Of a stretch of 64,000 bases of DNA, positions 55,312 to 64,000 are shown piece by piece. The stretch is from CAVPTL01 sp963729195 (GTDB lineage Bacteria > Actinomycetota > Thermoleophilia > Gaiellales > JAICJC01): assembly GCA_963729195.1 (NCBI GenBank), contig CAVSNF010000022.1:62001-126000 (forward strand), written 5' to 3'. A program made the translations under genes and the position numbers. A model generated the notes under the pieces. It was not told the DNA's origin and did no database searches. It was given only the letters and a program-made list of their open reading frames with translations. How positions within the stretch are numbered: position 1 is the stretch's first letter; each line of letters starts with the position of its first letter.

Positions 55312-55903
55312 ATGACGACCGCCGTGCTGATCGGGCTGAAGCGGCTCGACGAGGCCAAGACCCGGCTCTCGCCCCAGCTGACCGCCGACGGACGCGCGGG
55401 CGCTGATGCGCAGCATGCTCGAGCGGGTCGTGGCCGCGGCCCGCGAGGCCGATATCGGGCCGGTGACGCTGGTCAGCTCCGACCCCGGCGCGGCCGATCT
55501 CGCGGCCGATCTCGGGGTCGGCCACCAGGACGACGGCGGCCTGGCATGGAACAGCGGGCTGGTGCACGCGCTGGTCGCACTCACACCCGGCGCCGGACGC
55601 GGTGCTGTACCTCGCCGGCGACCTGCCGCTGGTGACCGCGGCCGAACTGCGGGCGCTGCGCGACGCCGCGCCCGCCCTCGGGGGTGGTGGTCGCCCGGGC
55701 CCACGACGGCGGCACCAACGCCCTGTGGGTGGCACCGGCCGACGGCGCTCGCAGCCGAACTTCGGCGAGCCCGCCAGCGCCCAGCTGCACCTGAGCCGGG
55801 CCGCGGCCGCGGGCCTCGCGCGCGTGCTGGTCGACCTGCCCGGGCTGGCACTGGACGTCGACACGCCCCGACGGATGCGCGGCGGGCGGGTCTGCTCAGA
55901 TGA
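55312..55903 (+). CDS. cofC: 2-phospho-L-lactate (or PEP) guanylyltransferase (several frame breaks)
   Basis: About 196 residues. MTTAVLIGLKRLDEAKTRLSPQLTAD is the family opening with the KTRLSP nucleotide motif; MRSMLERVVAAAREADIGPVTLVSSDP, WNSGLVHALV, LYLAGDLPLVTAAELRAL, FGEPASAQLHLSRAAAAG and a final LALDVDTPTDARRAGLLR follow. It makes the guanylated three-carbon precursor of F420. Breaks near 55395, 55600, 55685 and 55865. Its end overlaps the convergent cofE by 8 nt. Confidence 0.85.
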
Positions 55904-56633
55904 AGAGGTCGCGCTCGGGCTCTCGGATCAGCTCGGCGCGCTGACCCCTCGCCCCGCGCCTCGAAGCCGCGGATCAGCGCGGCCGGCGCGCGCTCCAGCT
56001 TGCCCATCACCAGGTCGGCGGCGGCGGCCAGCTCGTCGGCGATCGGCGACCTGGGTGGTGCGCAGCACGTAGCCGTTGGGGTCGACTCTCCCTGCAGGCC
56101 GCGCAGCGGCGCGAGCCCGCTGACGCCGATCGCCGTGCCCACGATCCCGTTTCGCAACGGCCGGCCCATGGTGTCGGCCACGATCACCGCCAGGTCGCGG
56201 CCGCGTGCTGCGCCCGCAGCGACTCCCGCAGCCGTGTGCGCCGAGCCGATCGGGGTCGACCGGCAGCAGCACCGCCATGTCGGGGCCGGGCGCGTTCGAG
56301 CGGTCGATGCCGGCGCTGGCGCAGATGAACCCGTGGTGGGTCTCGGCGATCACCAGCGACCCTCGCCGGCGCACGATCCGGCGGCTCTCGCGCAGCACCA
56401 GCTCGAGCTGGCGGGGATCACCGTCGTCACCGGCCAGCTCGATCGCCCGCGGCGAGGGACCGACCTCGGCCAGGTCGACCACCCGGCCCTCCGCCTTGGC
56501 CACCGCCTTGTGTGCGATCACGATCACGTCGCCCGGCTCGAGCAGCGGCGCCGCGGCCACCACCAACGCCGGCCAGGTCGGCGCCCTCGGCGATCTCCCC
56601 GGGCAGCCGCAGCGGCGTGATCTCGAGCGTCAC
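55896..56633 (-). CDS. cofE: F420-0:gamma-glutamyl ligase (several frame breaks)
   Basis: About 245 residues. ITPLRLPGEIAEGADL, LLEPGDVIVIAHKAVAKAEGRVVDLAEV, RRGSLVIAETHHGFICASAGIDRSNAPGPDMAVLLPVDPD, VIVADTMGRPLRNGIVGTAIGVSGLAPLRGLQG and a tail RAELIREPERDLFI. It adds glutamates to F420-0. There is no fused FbiB-type nitroreductase domain. Frame changes near 56565, 56240, 56085, 56050 and 55945. GTG at 56633 overlaps the cofD stop (GTGA). Confidence 0.88.
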
Positions 56634-57582
56634 CCGAGCTCGATCCCGGCGGCCGCCAGTGCCGCGCCGGGCGAGCTCGGCCCGGGTCTGGGGATCGCGC
56701 ATGACCGTGTCGGCCACGACCGCCCGAGCGCCGCCGGCCTCGATCGCGGCGGCCAGGCCGGCGTCGGCGGTGTCGATCACGATCGCGTCGATCAGGCCGC
56801 GGTAGTGGGCGGCCACTCCCGGCGGCGGAGACCTCGTGTCCGAGTGATCGCATCATGTCGGCAGCAGGCCCGCGCAGAGCCGCGCCGGCCACGATCGGGC
56901 TGACCGCGACGCACGGCGCCGTGCGAGCCAGCAGCGCCTCGCGCACGCCGGGCACCGCCAGGATCGGCTCGATCGAGATCAGCGGGTTGGACGGCGCGAT
57001 CAGGATTGCGCGCGGCGCCCGTGAGCGCCTCGATCACGCCCGGCGCCGGCCGGGCCGCGTCGGCGCCGTCGTAGCGCAGGCCGGTGACCGTGTCGCGGTG
57101 GCGGCGGCCGACGTAGTAGGTCTGGAAGTCGAGCTCGCCGGCGGGAGTCGCGACCATCGTTCGCAGGCGGTCGTCGGTGCTCGGCAGCAGCCGCAGCTCC
57201 AGCCCCAGCGCCGCGGACAGCTCCGCGGTGACCGCGCTCAGCGGCTCACCCCAGCCGCAGCCGCTCGGTGCGGGCCAGGTGCAGGCCGATGTCCAGGTCG
57301 CCCAGCCAGAACCAGGCCGGCGCGCCCAGCTCACGGGCACGCTCCAGCGCCCGCGCGCTGTCGCCGCGCACACCCCAGCCCTTCTGCTCGTCGATCCAGC
57401 CGGTGAGCGTGTACAGCACCGTGTCCAGATCGGGGGAGACGTGCAGCCCGTAGATCTCGAGGTCGTCGCCGACGTTGCCGACGGCGGTGACATCGGTGGC
57501 CGGCACCACGTCCACCACGCCCTGGAGGAAGCGAGCGGCGCCCACGCCACCGGCGAGCACCGTGATCGGTCGTGACGTCCAT
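56630..57582 (-). CDS. cofD: 2-phospho-L-lactate transferase (several frame breaks)
   Basis: About 317 residues. ITVLAGGVGAARFLQGVVDV and NVGDDLEIYGLHVSPDLDTVLYTLTGWIDEQKGWG are the substrate motifs; LDFQTYYVGRRHRDTV, the GPNPLIS-type SNPLISIEPILAVPGV, and CVAVSPIVAGAALRGPAADMM follow. It joins the guanylated precursor to Fo, giving F420-0 or dehydro-F420-0. Frame changes near 57570, 57250, 57015, 56820 and 56660. ATG at 57582 is the likely start, one base out of frame with the core. Confidence 0.88.
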
Positions 57583-57610
57583 CGATGCGTATCATGCCGC
57601 CGAGCGCTCG

Positions 57611-58611
57611 ATGACGACCCACCCATCCTCCAAATCGTTCACCTCCGGCCTGGCGATTCGCTACGCCCCGATCGCCGGGATCTTCCTGGTGGCCGCGGGC
57701 GCGGCGCTGTGGGGAACCGACGGCGCGCTGCGCCAGCCGCTGGTCGATACCTGGTCGCCGTGGACGATCGTGTTGTACGAGCACGTGATCCTGGTGGCGT
57801 GCGTGGCCGCGTTCGTGGTCCGCCACCGAGCGCAGCTGCGCAAGCTCGACCGGATGGGCTGGCTGTCACTGATCGTGATCGCCTGGGGCGGGTCGGCGCT
57901 GGCCACCCTCGCATTCACCACCGCGTTCGAGTACGGCAACCCCAACGTCGTGGTGCTGCTGCAGAAGACCCAGCCGCTGTGGGCGATCGCGGCCGCGGCG
58001 ATCGTGGTCAGAGAGGTGCCGCGGCCGCTGATCATCGCCGTGTTCGTGCCGGCCGCGATCGGCACCTACCTGCTGTCGTTCGGCTGGACCGCGCCCGCCG
58101 AGGGGTTCTCGGACAGACCGCGGCAAGGCGGCGCTCTTGGCACTGGTGGCCGCGGCGCTGTGGGGGTCGGCGACCGCCTTCGGCCGGCGCGCGCTGCGCC
58201 AGATCGATTCCAACATGGTCACCAGCATGCGATTCGTGCTGGCGCTGCCGTTCCTGCTGTTCCTGGTGCTGGTGCGCGGCGGCGGCGAGCTGACGCCGCC
58301 CGGCGACCAGCGGCGGTGACTGGCTGCGGCTGCTGCTGCTGGCACTGTTCCCAGGGCTGCTCGCACTGCTGCTCTACTACCGCGGACTGCGGACCACGCC
58401 GGCACCGGTCGCGACCTTCGCCGAGCTGGCGTTCCCGGCGACCGCGCTGGTCGTGAACTACCTGTACCTCGGAGTCACCATCGATTTCTGGCAGTACGTT
58501 GGCCTGGTGGTGCTGTGGGTGACCATCGCCGCACTGCACCTGATCCCGGTACGAATGCCGGTCAGGCCGACCGTGAGTCGCGCCACTCCAGCAGCTTCCC
58601 CAGCAAGCTGA
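57611..58611 (+). CDS. EamA/DMT superfamily transporter (two frame breaks)
   Basis: About 333 residues with ten membrane helices in two EamA halves: GIFLVAAGAALWGTDGALRQPL, FEYGNPNVVVLLQKTQPLWAIAAAAIVVREVP, and in the second half ALVAAALWGSATAFGRRALRQIDSNMVTSMRFVLALPFLLFLVL and LLYYRGLRTTPAPVATFAELAFPATALVVNYLYLGVTI. Likely exports a metabolite or amino acid. Frame changes near 58125 and 58312. Its end overlaps the convergent LLM gene by 50 nt. ATG at 57611 is one choice; a GTG at 57572 is also in frame. Confidence 0.82.
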
Positions 58612-59354
58612 GATCCCAGTCGGGCCCACCCGCGCGCATGATCAGATAGGTGACGCCGGCAGCCACGTAGGCGTCGAGCACCGCTGGATCGGCGGTCGTG
58701 ATGCCACCGATCGAGCGCTCGATCTCGCCCGGGTCGCGACCCAGCTTGCGGCAGTGCCGATCCAGCACCTCGCACTTGTGGCGGGCGGTGTCGGGATCGC
58801 CGAACCCGGTCCAGATGTCGGCGTACTGGGCGGCGATGCGCAGCGTGACCCGCTCGCCGCCGCCGCCGATCATGATCGGGATCCGCTGCCTGCACCGGCG
58901 GCGGGTTCAGCTTCGACCAGCCGCTCCAGGATCACCGGCAGGGCCGCATCCAGGGCGCGCAGGCGGTCGCCGGCGCGGTGCCGAACTCGTAGCCGTACTC
59001 GTCGTAGTCGCGCTGGAACCAGCCCGAGCCGATGCCGAAGATCAGGCGGCCGCCGGAGATGTGGTCGACGGTGCGGGCCATGTCGGCCAGCAGGTTCGGG
59101 TTGCGGTAGGAGTTGCACGTCACCAGCGGGCCGAACCGGACGCTGTCGGTGACCTCCGCCATCGCCGCCAGCAGCGTCCAGCACTCGAAGTGCGGCGCCG
59201 TCGGGATCGCCGTACAGCGGGTAGAAGTGATCCCAGGTGTGGAGCGCGTCGGCGCCGGAGTCGTCGACTCGCCGCCAGACCTCGCGCATGTCGCTCGAAC
59301 GGTGCCCTGCTGGGGCTGGATCTGGACACCGATCTTGATCGGAAAGTCAGCCAT
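58562..59354 (-). CDS. LLM class F420-dependent oxidoreductase, tandem copy A (several frame breaks)
   Basis: About 264 residues: MADFPIKIGVQIQPQQGT start; LADMARTVDHISGGRLIFGIGSGWFQRDYDEYGYEFGTA; MIGGGGERVTLRIAAQYADIWTGFGDPDTARHKCEVLDRHCRKLGRDPGEIERSIGGI; GVTYLIMRAGGPDWDLSLLGKLLEWRDSRSA. Closely related to the next gene upstream, so a tandem duplication. Frame changes near 59290, 59205, 58965 and 58890. A minus-strand TACACT lies 7 nt before the ATG. Confidence 0.82.
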
Positions 59355-59361
59355 GCGGGGC

Positions 59362-59367
59362 AGTGTA
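59362..59367 (-). promoter_or_regulatory. -10 hexamer (TACACT) for LLM copy A
   Basis: Minus strand TACACT, 7 nt, ATG at 59354: leaderless spacing. The same hexamer precedes copy B at 60171-60166. Confidence 0.5.
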
Positions 59368-59377
59368 GTGATCCATC

Positions 59378-60155
59378 TCAGATGCGCGAATCGCGCCACG
59401 CGAGCAGGCGCCGCAGGGTGGCGTAGTCCCAGTCGGGACCGGACAGCGGCAGGATCATGTGGGTCACACCGAGCGCCAGATAGGCGTCCAGGTCAGCCTC
59501 GGTGGCGGTCTGCAGATCGGTCACCGAACGCTCGATCTCGGCCGGGTCGCGGCCGACCCGCTCGCACCAGCGGTCGAGCACCTGCGACTTGTGCCGGATC
59601 TCCTCCGGCTCACCGAAGAAGTTCCAGATGTCGGCGTACTGGGCGACGATCCGCAGCGTCAGCTGCTCCCCGCCGCCCCCGATCATGATCGGGATGCGGT
59701 CCTGCACCGGCGGCGGGTTGAGCTTGGCCAGCCGCTCCAGCATCACCGGCATCGCCGCGTCCAGATCTCGCAGCCGACCCGCCGTGGTGAGGAAGTCGTA
59801 GCCGTACTCCTCGTAGTCGCGCTCGAACCAGCCCGATCCCAGTCCCAGGATCAGCCGGCCGCCGGAGATGTGGTCGACGGTGCGGGCCATGTCCGCCAGC
59901 AGGTTGGGTTGCGGTAGGAGTTGCACGTCACCAGCGGGCCGAAGCGGATCGTCTGGGTCACCTCGGCCATTGCCGCCAGCGACGTCCAGCACTCGTAGTG
60001 GGCGCCGTCGGGATCGCCCTCGAGCGGGAAGAAGTGATCCCAGTTGAAGATGGTGTCGGCCCCCATCTGCTCGATCCGCTGCCAGATGTCGCGCAGCTCC
60101 GCGTAGGAGACGTGCTGCGGCTCGACCTGGACTCCGACGCGAATGGGAAAGGCAT
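59378..60155 (-). CDS. LLM class F420-dependent oxidoreductase, tandem copy B (frame breaks)
   Basis: About 259 residues: FPIRVGVQVEPQHVSYAELRDIWQRIEQMGADTIFNWDHFFPLEGDPDGAHYECWTSLAAMAEVTQTIRFGPLVTCNSYRNP; LADMARTVDHISGGRLILGLGSGWFERDYEEYGYDF; IPIMIGGGGEQLTLRIVAQYADIWNFFGEPEEIRHK; GVTHMILPLSGPDWDYATLRRLLAWRDSRI. Frame changes near 59910 and within the first codons (ATG at 60155). Most segments align one-to-one with copy A. It is separated from a divergent PPOX gene by 37 nt, a typical F420-enzyme pairing. Confidence 0.83.
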
Positions 60156-60177
60156 CTGGAGCGAGAGTGTAGGAGGC

Positions 60178-60183
60178 TAGGAT
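60178..60183 (+). promoter_or_regulatory. -10 hexamer (TAGGAT) for the second PPOX gene
   Basis: TAGGAT, 9 nt, GTG at 60193. Back to back with the minus-strand TACACT at 60171-60166 of LLM copy B. Confidence 0.45.
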
Positions 60184-60192
60184 GATCCGGCC

Positions 60193-60616
60193 GTGGCATT
60201 CCAGATCGACACCGGCACGGAATTTGGACAGCGGGTCGCCCGGCGGCTGGAGTCGGAGCTGATCGGGTGGCTGACCACGGTCAGCCCGGCCGGCGTGCCG
60301 GTGCCCAGCCCGATCTGGTTTCTGTGGGACGGAGAGTCGTTTTTGATCTACAGCCAGCCCGACGTACCCAAGCTCCGCAACATCGCGGCCAATCCCAACG
60401 TGTCGCTGCATCTGGATGGGGACGGGGACGGCGGCGACATCGTGATCGTGACCGGCACAGCCGCCGTCAGCCAGGATCCACCGGCACACGAAGTCCCTCC
60501 GTACATCGCCAAGTACGCGCAGCAGAATCGCGCGCTACTCGTGGACGAACGAGCAGTTTGCCGCCGACTACCCGGTGCCGTTGCGGGTCACGCCGGCGCG
60601 CCTGCGAGGTCATTGA
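60193..60616 (+). CDS. PPOX-class F420-dependent oxidoreductase (one frame break)
   Basis: About 141 residues of the split-barrel fold: RVARRLESELIGWLTTVSPAGVPVPSPIWFLWDGESFLIYSQPDVPKLRNIAANPNVSLHLDGDGDGGDIVIVTGTAAV. After a frame change near 60543 the tail WTNEQFAADYPVPLRVTPARLRGH restores the family C-terminus. The size and VSPAGVPVPSPIWFLWDGE motif match the mycobacterial Rv3369-like group of F420-binding enzymes. It is divergent from LLM copy B. Confidence 0.85.
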
Positions 60617-60631
60617 CCAGCGCTCGGTGCT

Positions 60632-60653
60632 AATCTTCCGTAGACGTAAGATT
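60632..60653 (+). promoter_or_regulatory. MerR operator/promoter
   Basis: AATCTT and AAGATT are exact inverses separated by CCGTAGACGT, with TAGACG (60641-60646) inside as a candidate -10, 8 nt before the ATG at 60655. A palindrome spanning the promoter is typical of MerR autoregulation. TTGACC at 60613-60618 is a possible -35 at an unusually long spacing of 22 nt, which MerR proteins can correct. Confidence 0.55.
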
Positions 60654-60654
60654 T

Positions 60655-61109
60655 ATGGCGGAGACAGTACCACAGTCGAGACGTTTCGCATCGGTGAGCT
60701 GGCCCGCCGAGTCGGCGCCACACCCCGCACGGTGCGCTACTACGAGCAGCTGGGACTGCTGCCCGATCGCGACCGCGAGCGGGGAGCTCACCGCCTGTAC
60801 GACGCCGCCGACGAAGCGGAGCTGCGCGAGCTGATCCGGATCCGCGACCTGCTGGGGCTGTCGCTGCAGGAGCTGCTGGCGTGGTCGAATGCCGCCAAGG
60901 CCCGAGCCGGCCTGCGTGAGCGGTGGCACCACGACCAGCCCGACCCACAGGAGCAGCGCGAGATCGCGGGGGAGGCGCTCGGCCACATCGACACCCAGCT
61001 TGAACTGGTGCGCAGCCGCCGAGCGGCGCTGGAGCAGCTGGAAGACGAACTGGTCACCACCAGGCGGGTGGCGCGCTCGATTCTGGCCGGTGGGGGCGAG
61101 CCGGAATGA
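60655..61109 (+). CDS. MerR family regulator of the adjacent pump (start region out of frame)
   Basis: About 150 residues. DNA-binding part FRIGELARRVGATPRTVRYYEQLGLLPDRDRERGAHRLYDAADEAELRELIRIRDLLGLSLQELLAW is a standard MerR winged helix; the C-terminus is a dimerisation coiled coil (EALGHIDTQLELVRSRRAALEQLEDELVTTRRVARSIL) with no cysteine ligand pattern, so an organic ligand or simple repression is likely. ATG at 60655 is chosen from the promoter geometry, but a one-base slip near 60672 is needed to join it to the core. The stop overlaps the MFS start (ATGA). Confidence 0.82.
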
Positions 61110-62843
61110 GCCACGCGCGATCGGTACAAGTGGGTCGCGCTGTCCAACACCACCATCGGCATGCTGATGGCGACGATCAACTCCTCGATCGTGCTGATCG
61201 CACTGCCCGACATCTTCCGCGGCGTCAACCTCAACCCGCTCGAGCCCGGCAACACGATCTATCTGCTGTGGATGATGATGGGCTTCATGGTCTCCACCGC
61301 CGTGCTGGTGGTCAGCTTCGGCCGTGTGGGAGACATGTACGGCCGGGTGCGGATGTTCAACATCGGCTTCGCCATCTTCACCCTGTGCTCGATCCTGCTG
61401 TCGCTCACCTGGCTGGAGGGCGCCGCGGCGGCCAAGTGGATGATCGCGATGCGGATCGGCCAGGGGGTCGGCGGGGCGCTTCTGATGGGTAACTCGTCAG
61501 CCATCCTGACCGACGCCTTCCCGCAGGACGAGCGTGGCCTGGCGCTCGGCATCAACGCCGTGGCGGCCATCGCCGGGGCGTTCATCGGCCTGGTGCTGGG
61601 CGGGATCCTCGGGCCCATCTCGTGGCGGCTGGTGTTCCTGGTGTCGGTCCCGGCCGGCGTCGTGGGCACGCTGTGGTCGTACTGGAAGCTGGAGGAGCGC
61701 GGCCAGCGCCACCCGGCCAAGATCGACTGGTGGGGAAACCTCACCTTCGGCGCCGGCCTGATCCTGGTGCTGGTGTCGATCACGCTCGCGCATCCAGCCG
61801 TACGGCGGCCACGTGATGGGCTGGACCAACCCCCAGGTGCTGGCCGAGTTGATCACGCGGACTGGTGCTGCTGGCCGCGTTCGTGTGGGTCGAGCTGCGG
61901 GTGCCCGACCCCATGTTCCGGCTGGGGCTGTTTCGTATCCGCGCGTTCACCGCCGGCAGCATCGCGAGCTTCCTGGCCTCGCTCGGCCGGGGCGGGTTGA
62001 TGTTCATGCTGATCATCTGGCTGCAGGGGATCTGGCTGCCGGTTCACGGCTACAGCTTCGAGCAGACGCCGCTGTGGGCGGGTATCTACATGCTGCCGCT
62101 GACGGTGGGGTTCCTGGTCGCAGGGCCGACCTCGGGGTACCTCTCCGACCGGTTCGGAGCGCGCCCGTTCGCGACCGGGGGGATGCTGATGGCCGCCGCC
62201 TCGTTCCTCGCGTTGGAACTGCTGCCGGTCGACTTCCGGTACGAGTGGTTTGCCACCTTCCTGCTCCTGATCGGGCTGGCGATGGGCCTCTTCTCCTCGC
62301 CCAACCAGACCGGCATCATGAACAGCCTGCCGGCCAACCGCCGGGGCGTGGGTCGGGCATGGCGGCCACCTTCCAGAACTCGGCGATGGTGCTCTCGATC
62401 GGCATCTTCTTCACGCTGATGGTGGTCGGGCCTCAGCGGGACGCTGCCGGGAGCGATGTACCACGGGCTCGACCGCCAAGGGAGTGCCGCCGGCCGATGC
62501 GCTGCGTATCTCGCACCTGCCGCCGGTGGGCGTGCTGTTTGCCTCGTTCCTTGGCTACAACCCGATCAAGGAGCTGCTGGGGCCACACGTGCTGCACCAT
62601 CTGTCCCACGGCCAAGCGGCATACCTGACCGGCCGCAGCTTCTTCCCCGGGCTGATCTCAAAGCCGTTTGCAAACGGGCTGCACGCAGCCTTCGACTTCG
62701 CCATCGTGGCCTGCCTGATCGCCGCCGCAGCCTCGTGGCTGCGCGGCGGCAAGTACGTGAATCAGGAAGGCCTGCCCGAGCACGTCACCCAGATCGAGTC
62801 GGTCGAGGGTACCGAGCTGGCGCTGGCGGGCGAGGGCGACTGA
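61106..62843 (+). CDS. DHA2-type MFS efflux pump (several frame breaks)
   Basis: About 578 residues with 14 membrane helices: RYKWVALSNTTIGMLMATINSSIVLIALPDIFRG start, VSFGRVGDMYGRVRMFNIGF, MRIGQGVGGALLMGNSSAILTDAFPQDERGLALGINAVAAIAGAFIGLVLGGIL, GPTSGYLSDRFGARPFATGGML, SSPNQTGIMNSLPANRRGVGRA, and a last helix HAAFDFAIVACLIAAAASWLRGG. This is the EmrB/QacA class. Frame changes near 61125, 61800, 62350 and 62470. Coupling to MerR indicates inducible export of a toxic compound. Confidence 0.85.
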
Positions 62844-62854
62844 GGACTGATGGC

Positions 62855-63472
62855 CTACTGAGCGCAGGCGCGCTTGGTGGGGTTGGACATTCCGAACGCC
62901 GCGTCTCCCAGCGGAATATCCTGAGTCTGGGGGAGCCCCGGCACCTGCTCGAAGTGGATCACGACGGTGTCGGTCGAAAGGACGCTGGAGGGAGTCCCTG
63001 TGACCGCGTTGGCACACGCCTTCGGATTGGCCTGGAAGGTGAATGCGATCGGGACCATGCCGTCCGCGCCGATCCTGACCGCATGAAAAGGTTTCACCGC
63101 TGAGGACGTGTCGCTGGCAAGGCCCAGCGTCGGGCCGGCGAACTCTCCCTGCCACCCTGACGGGGTGTGGTCGGCGCCGGTCACCGTGAGCGGCAGCGAA
63201 CTCGAGTTGTGGATCCAGAGCGTCACCTCGTAGCTTCCATGGCGCTTCCACGGATAGACCGTGCCGGCGTCGAGGTCGACCCTGCCCGGCCCCAGCGTGC
63301 CGCCCGTCCCAACAGCCCCGACGCTCAGCGGCGTGACCGAGTTCAGCCACCAGACCGGTCCGATCACCGCGGCCAGCAGGCCGACGACAACGGCCCCGAT
63401 CAAAAGCGTGCGAAGCCTCATCTCAATCACGACCCGACGAGGGGCTCGCACGTCAACTGGATGTTCTGTCAC
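62855..63472 (-). CDS. Membrane-anchored protein of unknown function
   Basis: An uninterrupted 205-residue protein: short N-terminus with basic residues, one helix (RTLLIGAVVVGLLAAVIGPVWWL), and an extracytoplasmic domain predicted as beta-sandwich (GTVYPWKRHGSYEVTLWIHNSSSLPLTVTGADHTP, MVPIAFTFQANPKACANAV, VVIHFEQVPGLPQTQDIPL) with two cysteines that could pair. The GTG at 63472 is favoured by TAAGTT 6 nt upstream; ATG at 63421 is an alternative. No family is recognised; it resembles the small Ig-like anchored proteins common in actinobacteria. Confidence 0.65.
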   Translation of the reverse strand: MTEHPVDVRAPRRVVIEMRLRTLLIGAVVVGLLAAVIGPVWWLNSVTPLSVGAVGTGGTLGPGRVDLDAGTVYPWKRHGSYEVTLWIHNSSSLPLTVTGADHTPSGWQGEFAGPTLGLASDTSSAVKPFHAVRIGADGMVPIAFTFQANPKACANAVTGTPSSVLSTDTVVIHFEQVPGLPQTQDIPLGDAAFGMSNPTKRACAQ

Positions 63473-63546
63473 ACATCCAACTTACCGCGCGATCCGCTGG
63501 TCACACAAGACGGCGTGCAAAAACGTTCCATGGCAGGCCCCACGCC

Positions 63547-64000
63547 CTACTCGGTCGAGATGAACACGCTCTTGAGCTCGGTGTTGTGCTCGAGTGCGTG
63601 CATTCCCAGTTCCTTCCCGATGCCCGACTGCTTATAGCCGCCGAACGGCATCTGCACGAATACGCTGGAGTTGGTGTTGACGCCGAGCACCCCGGTGCGC
63701 AGCGCCCGGGCGACTCGCAGCTGACGGGCGCCGTCGCGCGTCCACAGCGAGCCCGAGAGCCCATAGCTGGTGTCGTTGGCCAGCCGGATGGCCTCGGCCT
63801 CGTCGCGGAAGCCGATCACCGAAACCACCGGGCCGAAGATCTCCTCGCGGGCGACGGTCATGTCGTTGGTGGCGCCGTCCAGCACCGTCGGCCGCAGGAA
63901 GTAGCCGGCCTCCAGGGCACCGCTTGGGCGCTCGCCGCCGGTCACGATCCGCGCGCCCTCGTCCACCCCACGGGCGATATAGCCCTCGACGGTGTCACGC
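63547..64000 (-). CDS. Aldehyde dehydrogenase family protein, C-terminal part (runs off the window)
   Basis: The last 150 codons of an NAD(P)-dependent aldehyde dehydrogenase: VEGYIARGVDEGARIVTGGERP, GYFLRPTVLDGATNDMTVAREEIFGPVVSVIGF with the conserved EEIFGPV motif, ANDTSYGLSGSLWT, GVLGVNTNSSVFVQMPFGGYKQSGIGKELG and a tail LKSVFIST. The catalytic cysteine region lies outside. The FGGYKQSGIGKELG end matches betaine-aldehyde or gamma-aminobutyraldehyde dehydrogenase-like members; substrate cannot be assigned. Confidence 0.92.
   Translation of the reverse strand, partial: RDTVEGYIARGVDEGARIVTGGERPSGALEAGYFLRPTVLDGATNDMTVAREEIFGPVVSVIGFRDEAEAIRLANDTSYGLSGSLWTRDGARQLRVARALRTGVLGVNTNSSVFVQMPFGGYKQSGIGKELGMHALEHNTELKSVFISTE

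Noticed and set aside
54769..59290. Reading the cof and LLM genes as pseudogenes
   Set aside because: All domain motifs are intact across frames and start-stop overlaps are kept; one-base errors explain the breaks better than decay.

Overview
The window is a high-GC (roughly 68-70 %) bacterial chromosome segment with tightly packed genes, many joined by ATGA or GTGA start-stop overlaps. The gene content is futalosine-type menaquinone synthesis, coenzyme F420 synthesis with F420-dependent luciferase-like and PPOX enzymes, a Rieske/cytochrome b complex, and actinobacterial regulators. This points to a deep-branching actinobacterium, most likely Thermoleophilia/Solirubrobacterales. That placement is inferred from gene content only. 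No rRNA, tRNA, CRISPR array, insertion sequence or phage gene was seen.

Layout. 1-0.75 kb: a partial glycosyltransferase and a HIT protein. 0.8-5.05 kb: a sulfate-assimilation operon (ComA-like phosphosulfolactate synthase, APS reductase, APS kinase, ATP sulfurylase) followed by a TauE/SafE permease. 5.1-19.9 kb: an exopolysaccharide locus with O-antigen-ligase-like proteins, glycosyltransferases, PIG-L deacetylase, ATP-grasp enzyme, sugar-phosphate transferase, FemAB-like protein, sulfotransferase and Wzz-like protein. It is broken at 8.8-9.6 kb by a small palindrome-bounded cassette. 20.2-26.7 kb (minus strand): a futalosine operon (radical-SAM-less MqnE-like, MqnA, MqnC) running on into SRPBCC, DedA, DegT, DUF354 and LysR genes. 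27.8-37.2 kb (minus strand): hemB, hemL, ubiD, alkD, Rieske, a cytochrome b-c fusion, ubiX, menG and a polyprenyl synthase, i.e. heme, quinone and bc-complex supply together. 37.3-39.8 kb: two related TPR proteins. 39.8-50.7 kb: membrane and envelope genes (AI-2E exporter, M23-like, YmdB-like phosphoesterase, GT-C transferase, GtrA, phosphatase, DUF4126, lipid kinase, HtrA, CDF transporter). 50.8-52.9 kb: a compact signalling group. 52.9-60.6 kb: F420 genes (cofC, cofE, cofD, four LLM and two PPOX enzymes). 60.6-64 kb: MerR plus DHA2 pump, a secreted protein and a partial aldehyde dehydrogenase.

Two regulatory themes recur. First, a LysR gene at 20.2 kb and the sulfur operon at 0.8 kb carry the same two 9-bp half-sites, suggesting one regulator for both. 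Second, many start codons lie only 6-9 nt downstream of a TANNNT -10 hexamer, which indicates leaderless transcripts. A 27-33 bp palindrome with the core GGTGCC-W-GGCACC occurs nine times, nearly always at gene ends, where it often supplies the stop codon.

Sequence quality matters here. About forty genes are interrupted by one or more single-base frame changes, mostly in short C/G runs, while 0.3-7.3 kb and 49.3-53.6 kb are clean. Because the protein families are conserved across the breaks and the overlapping starts and stops are kept, I treat these as one gene each, probably with assembly or sequencing indels. Coordinates of interrupted genes span all their fragments.
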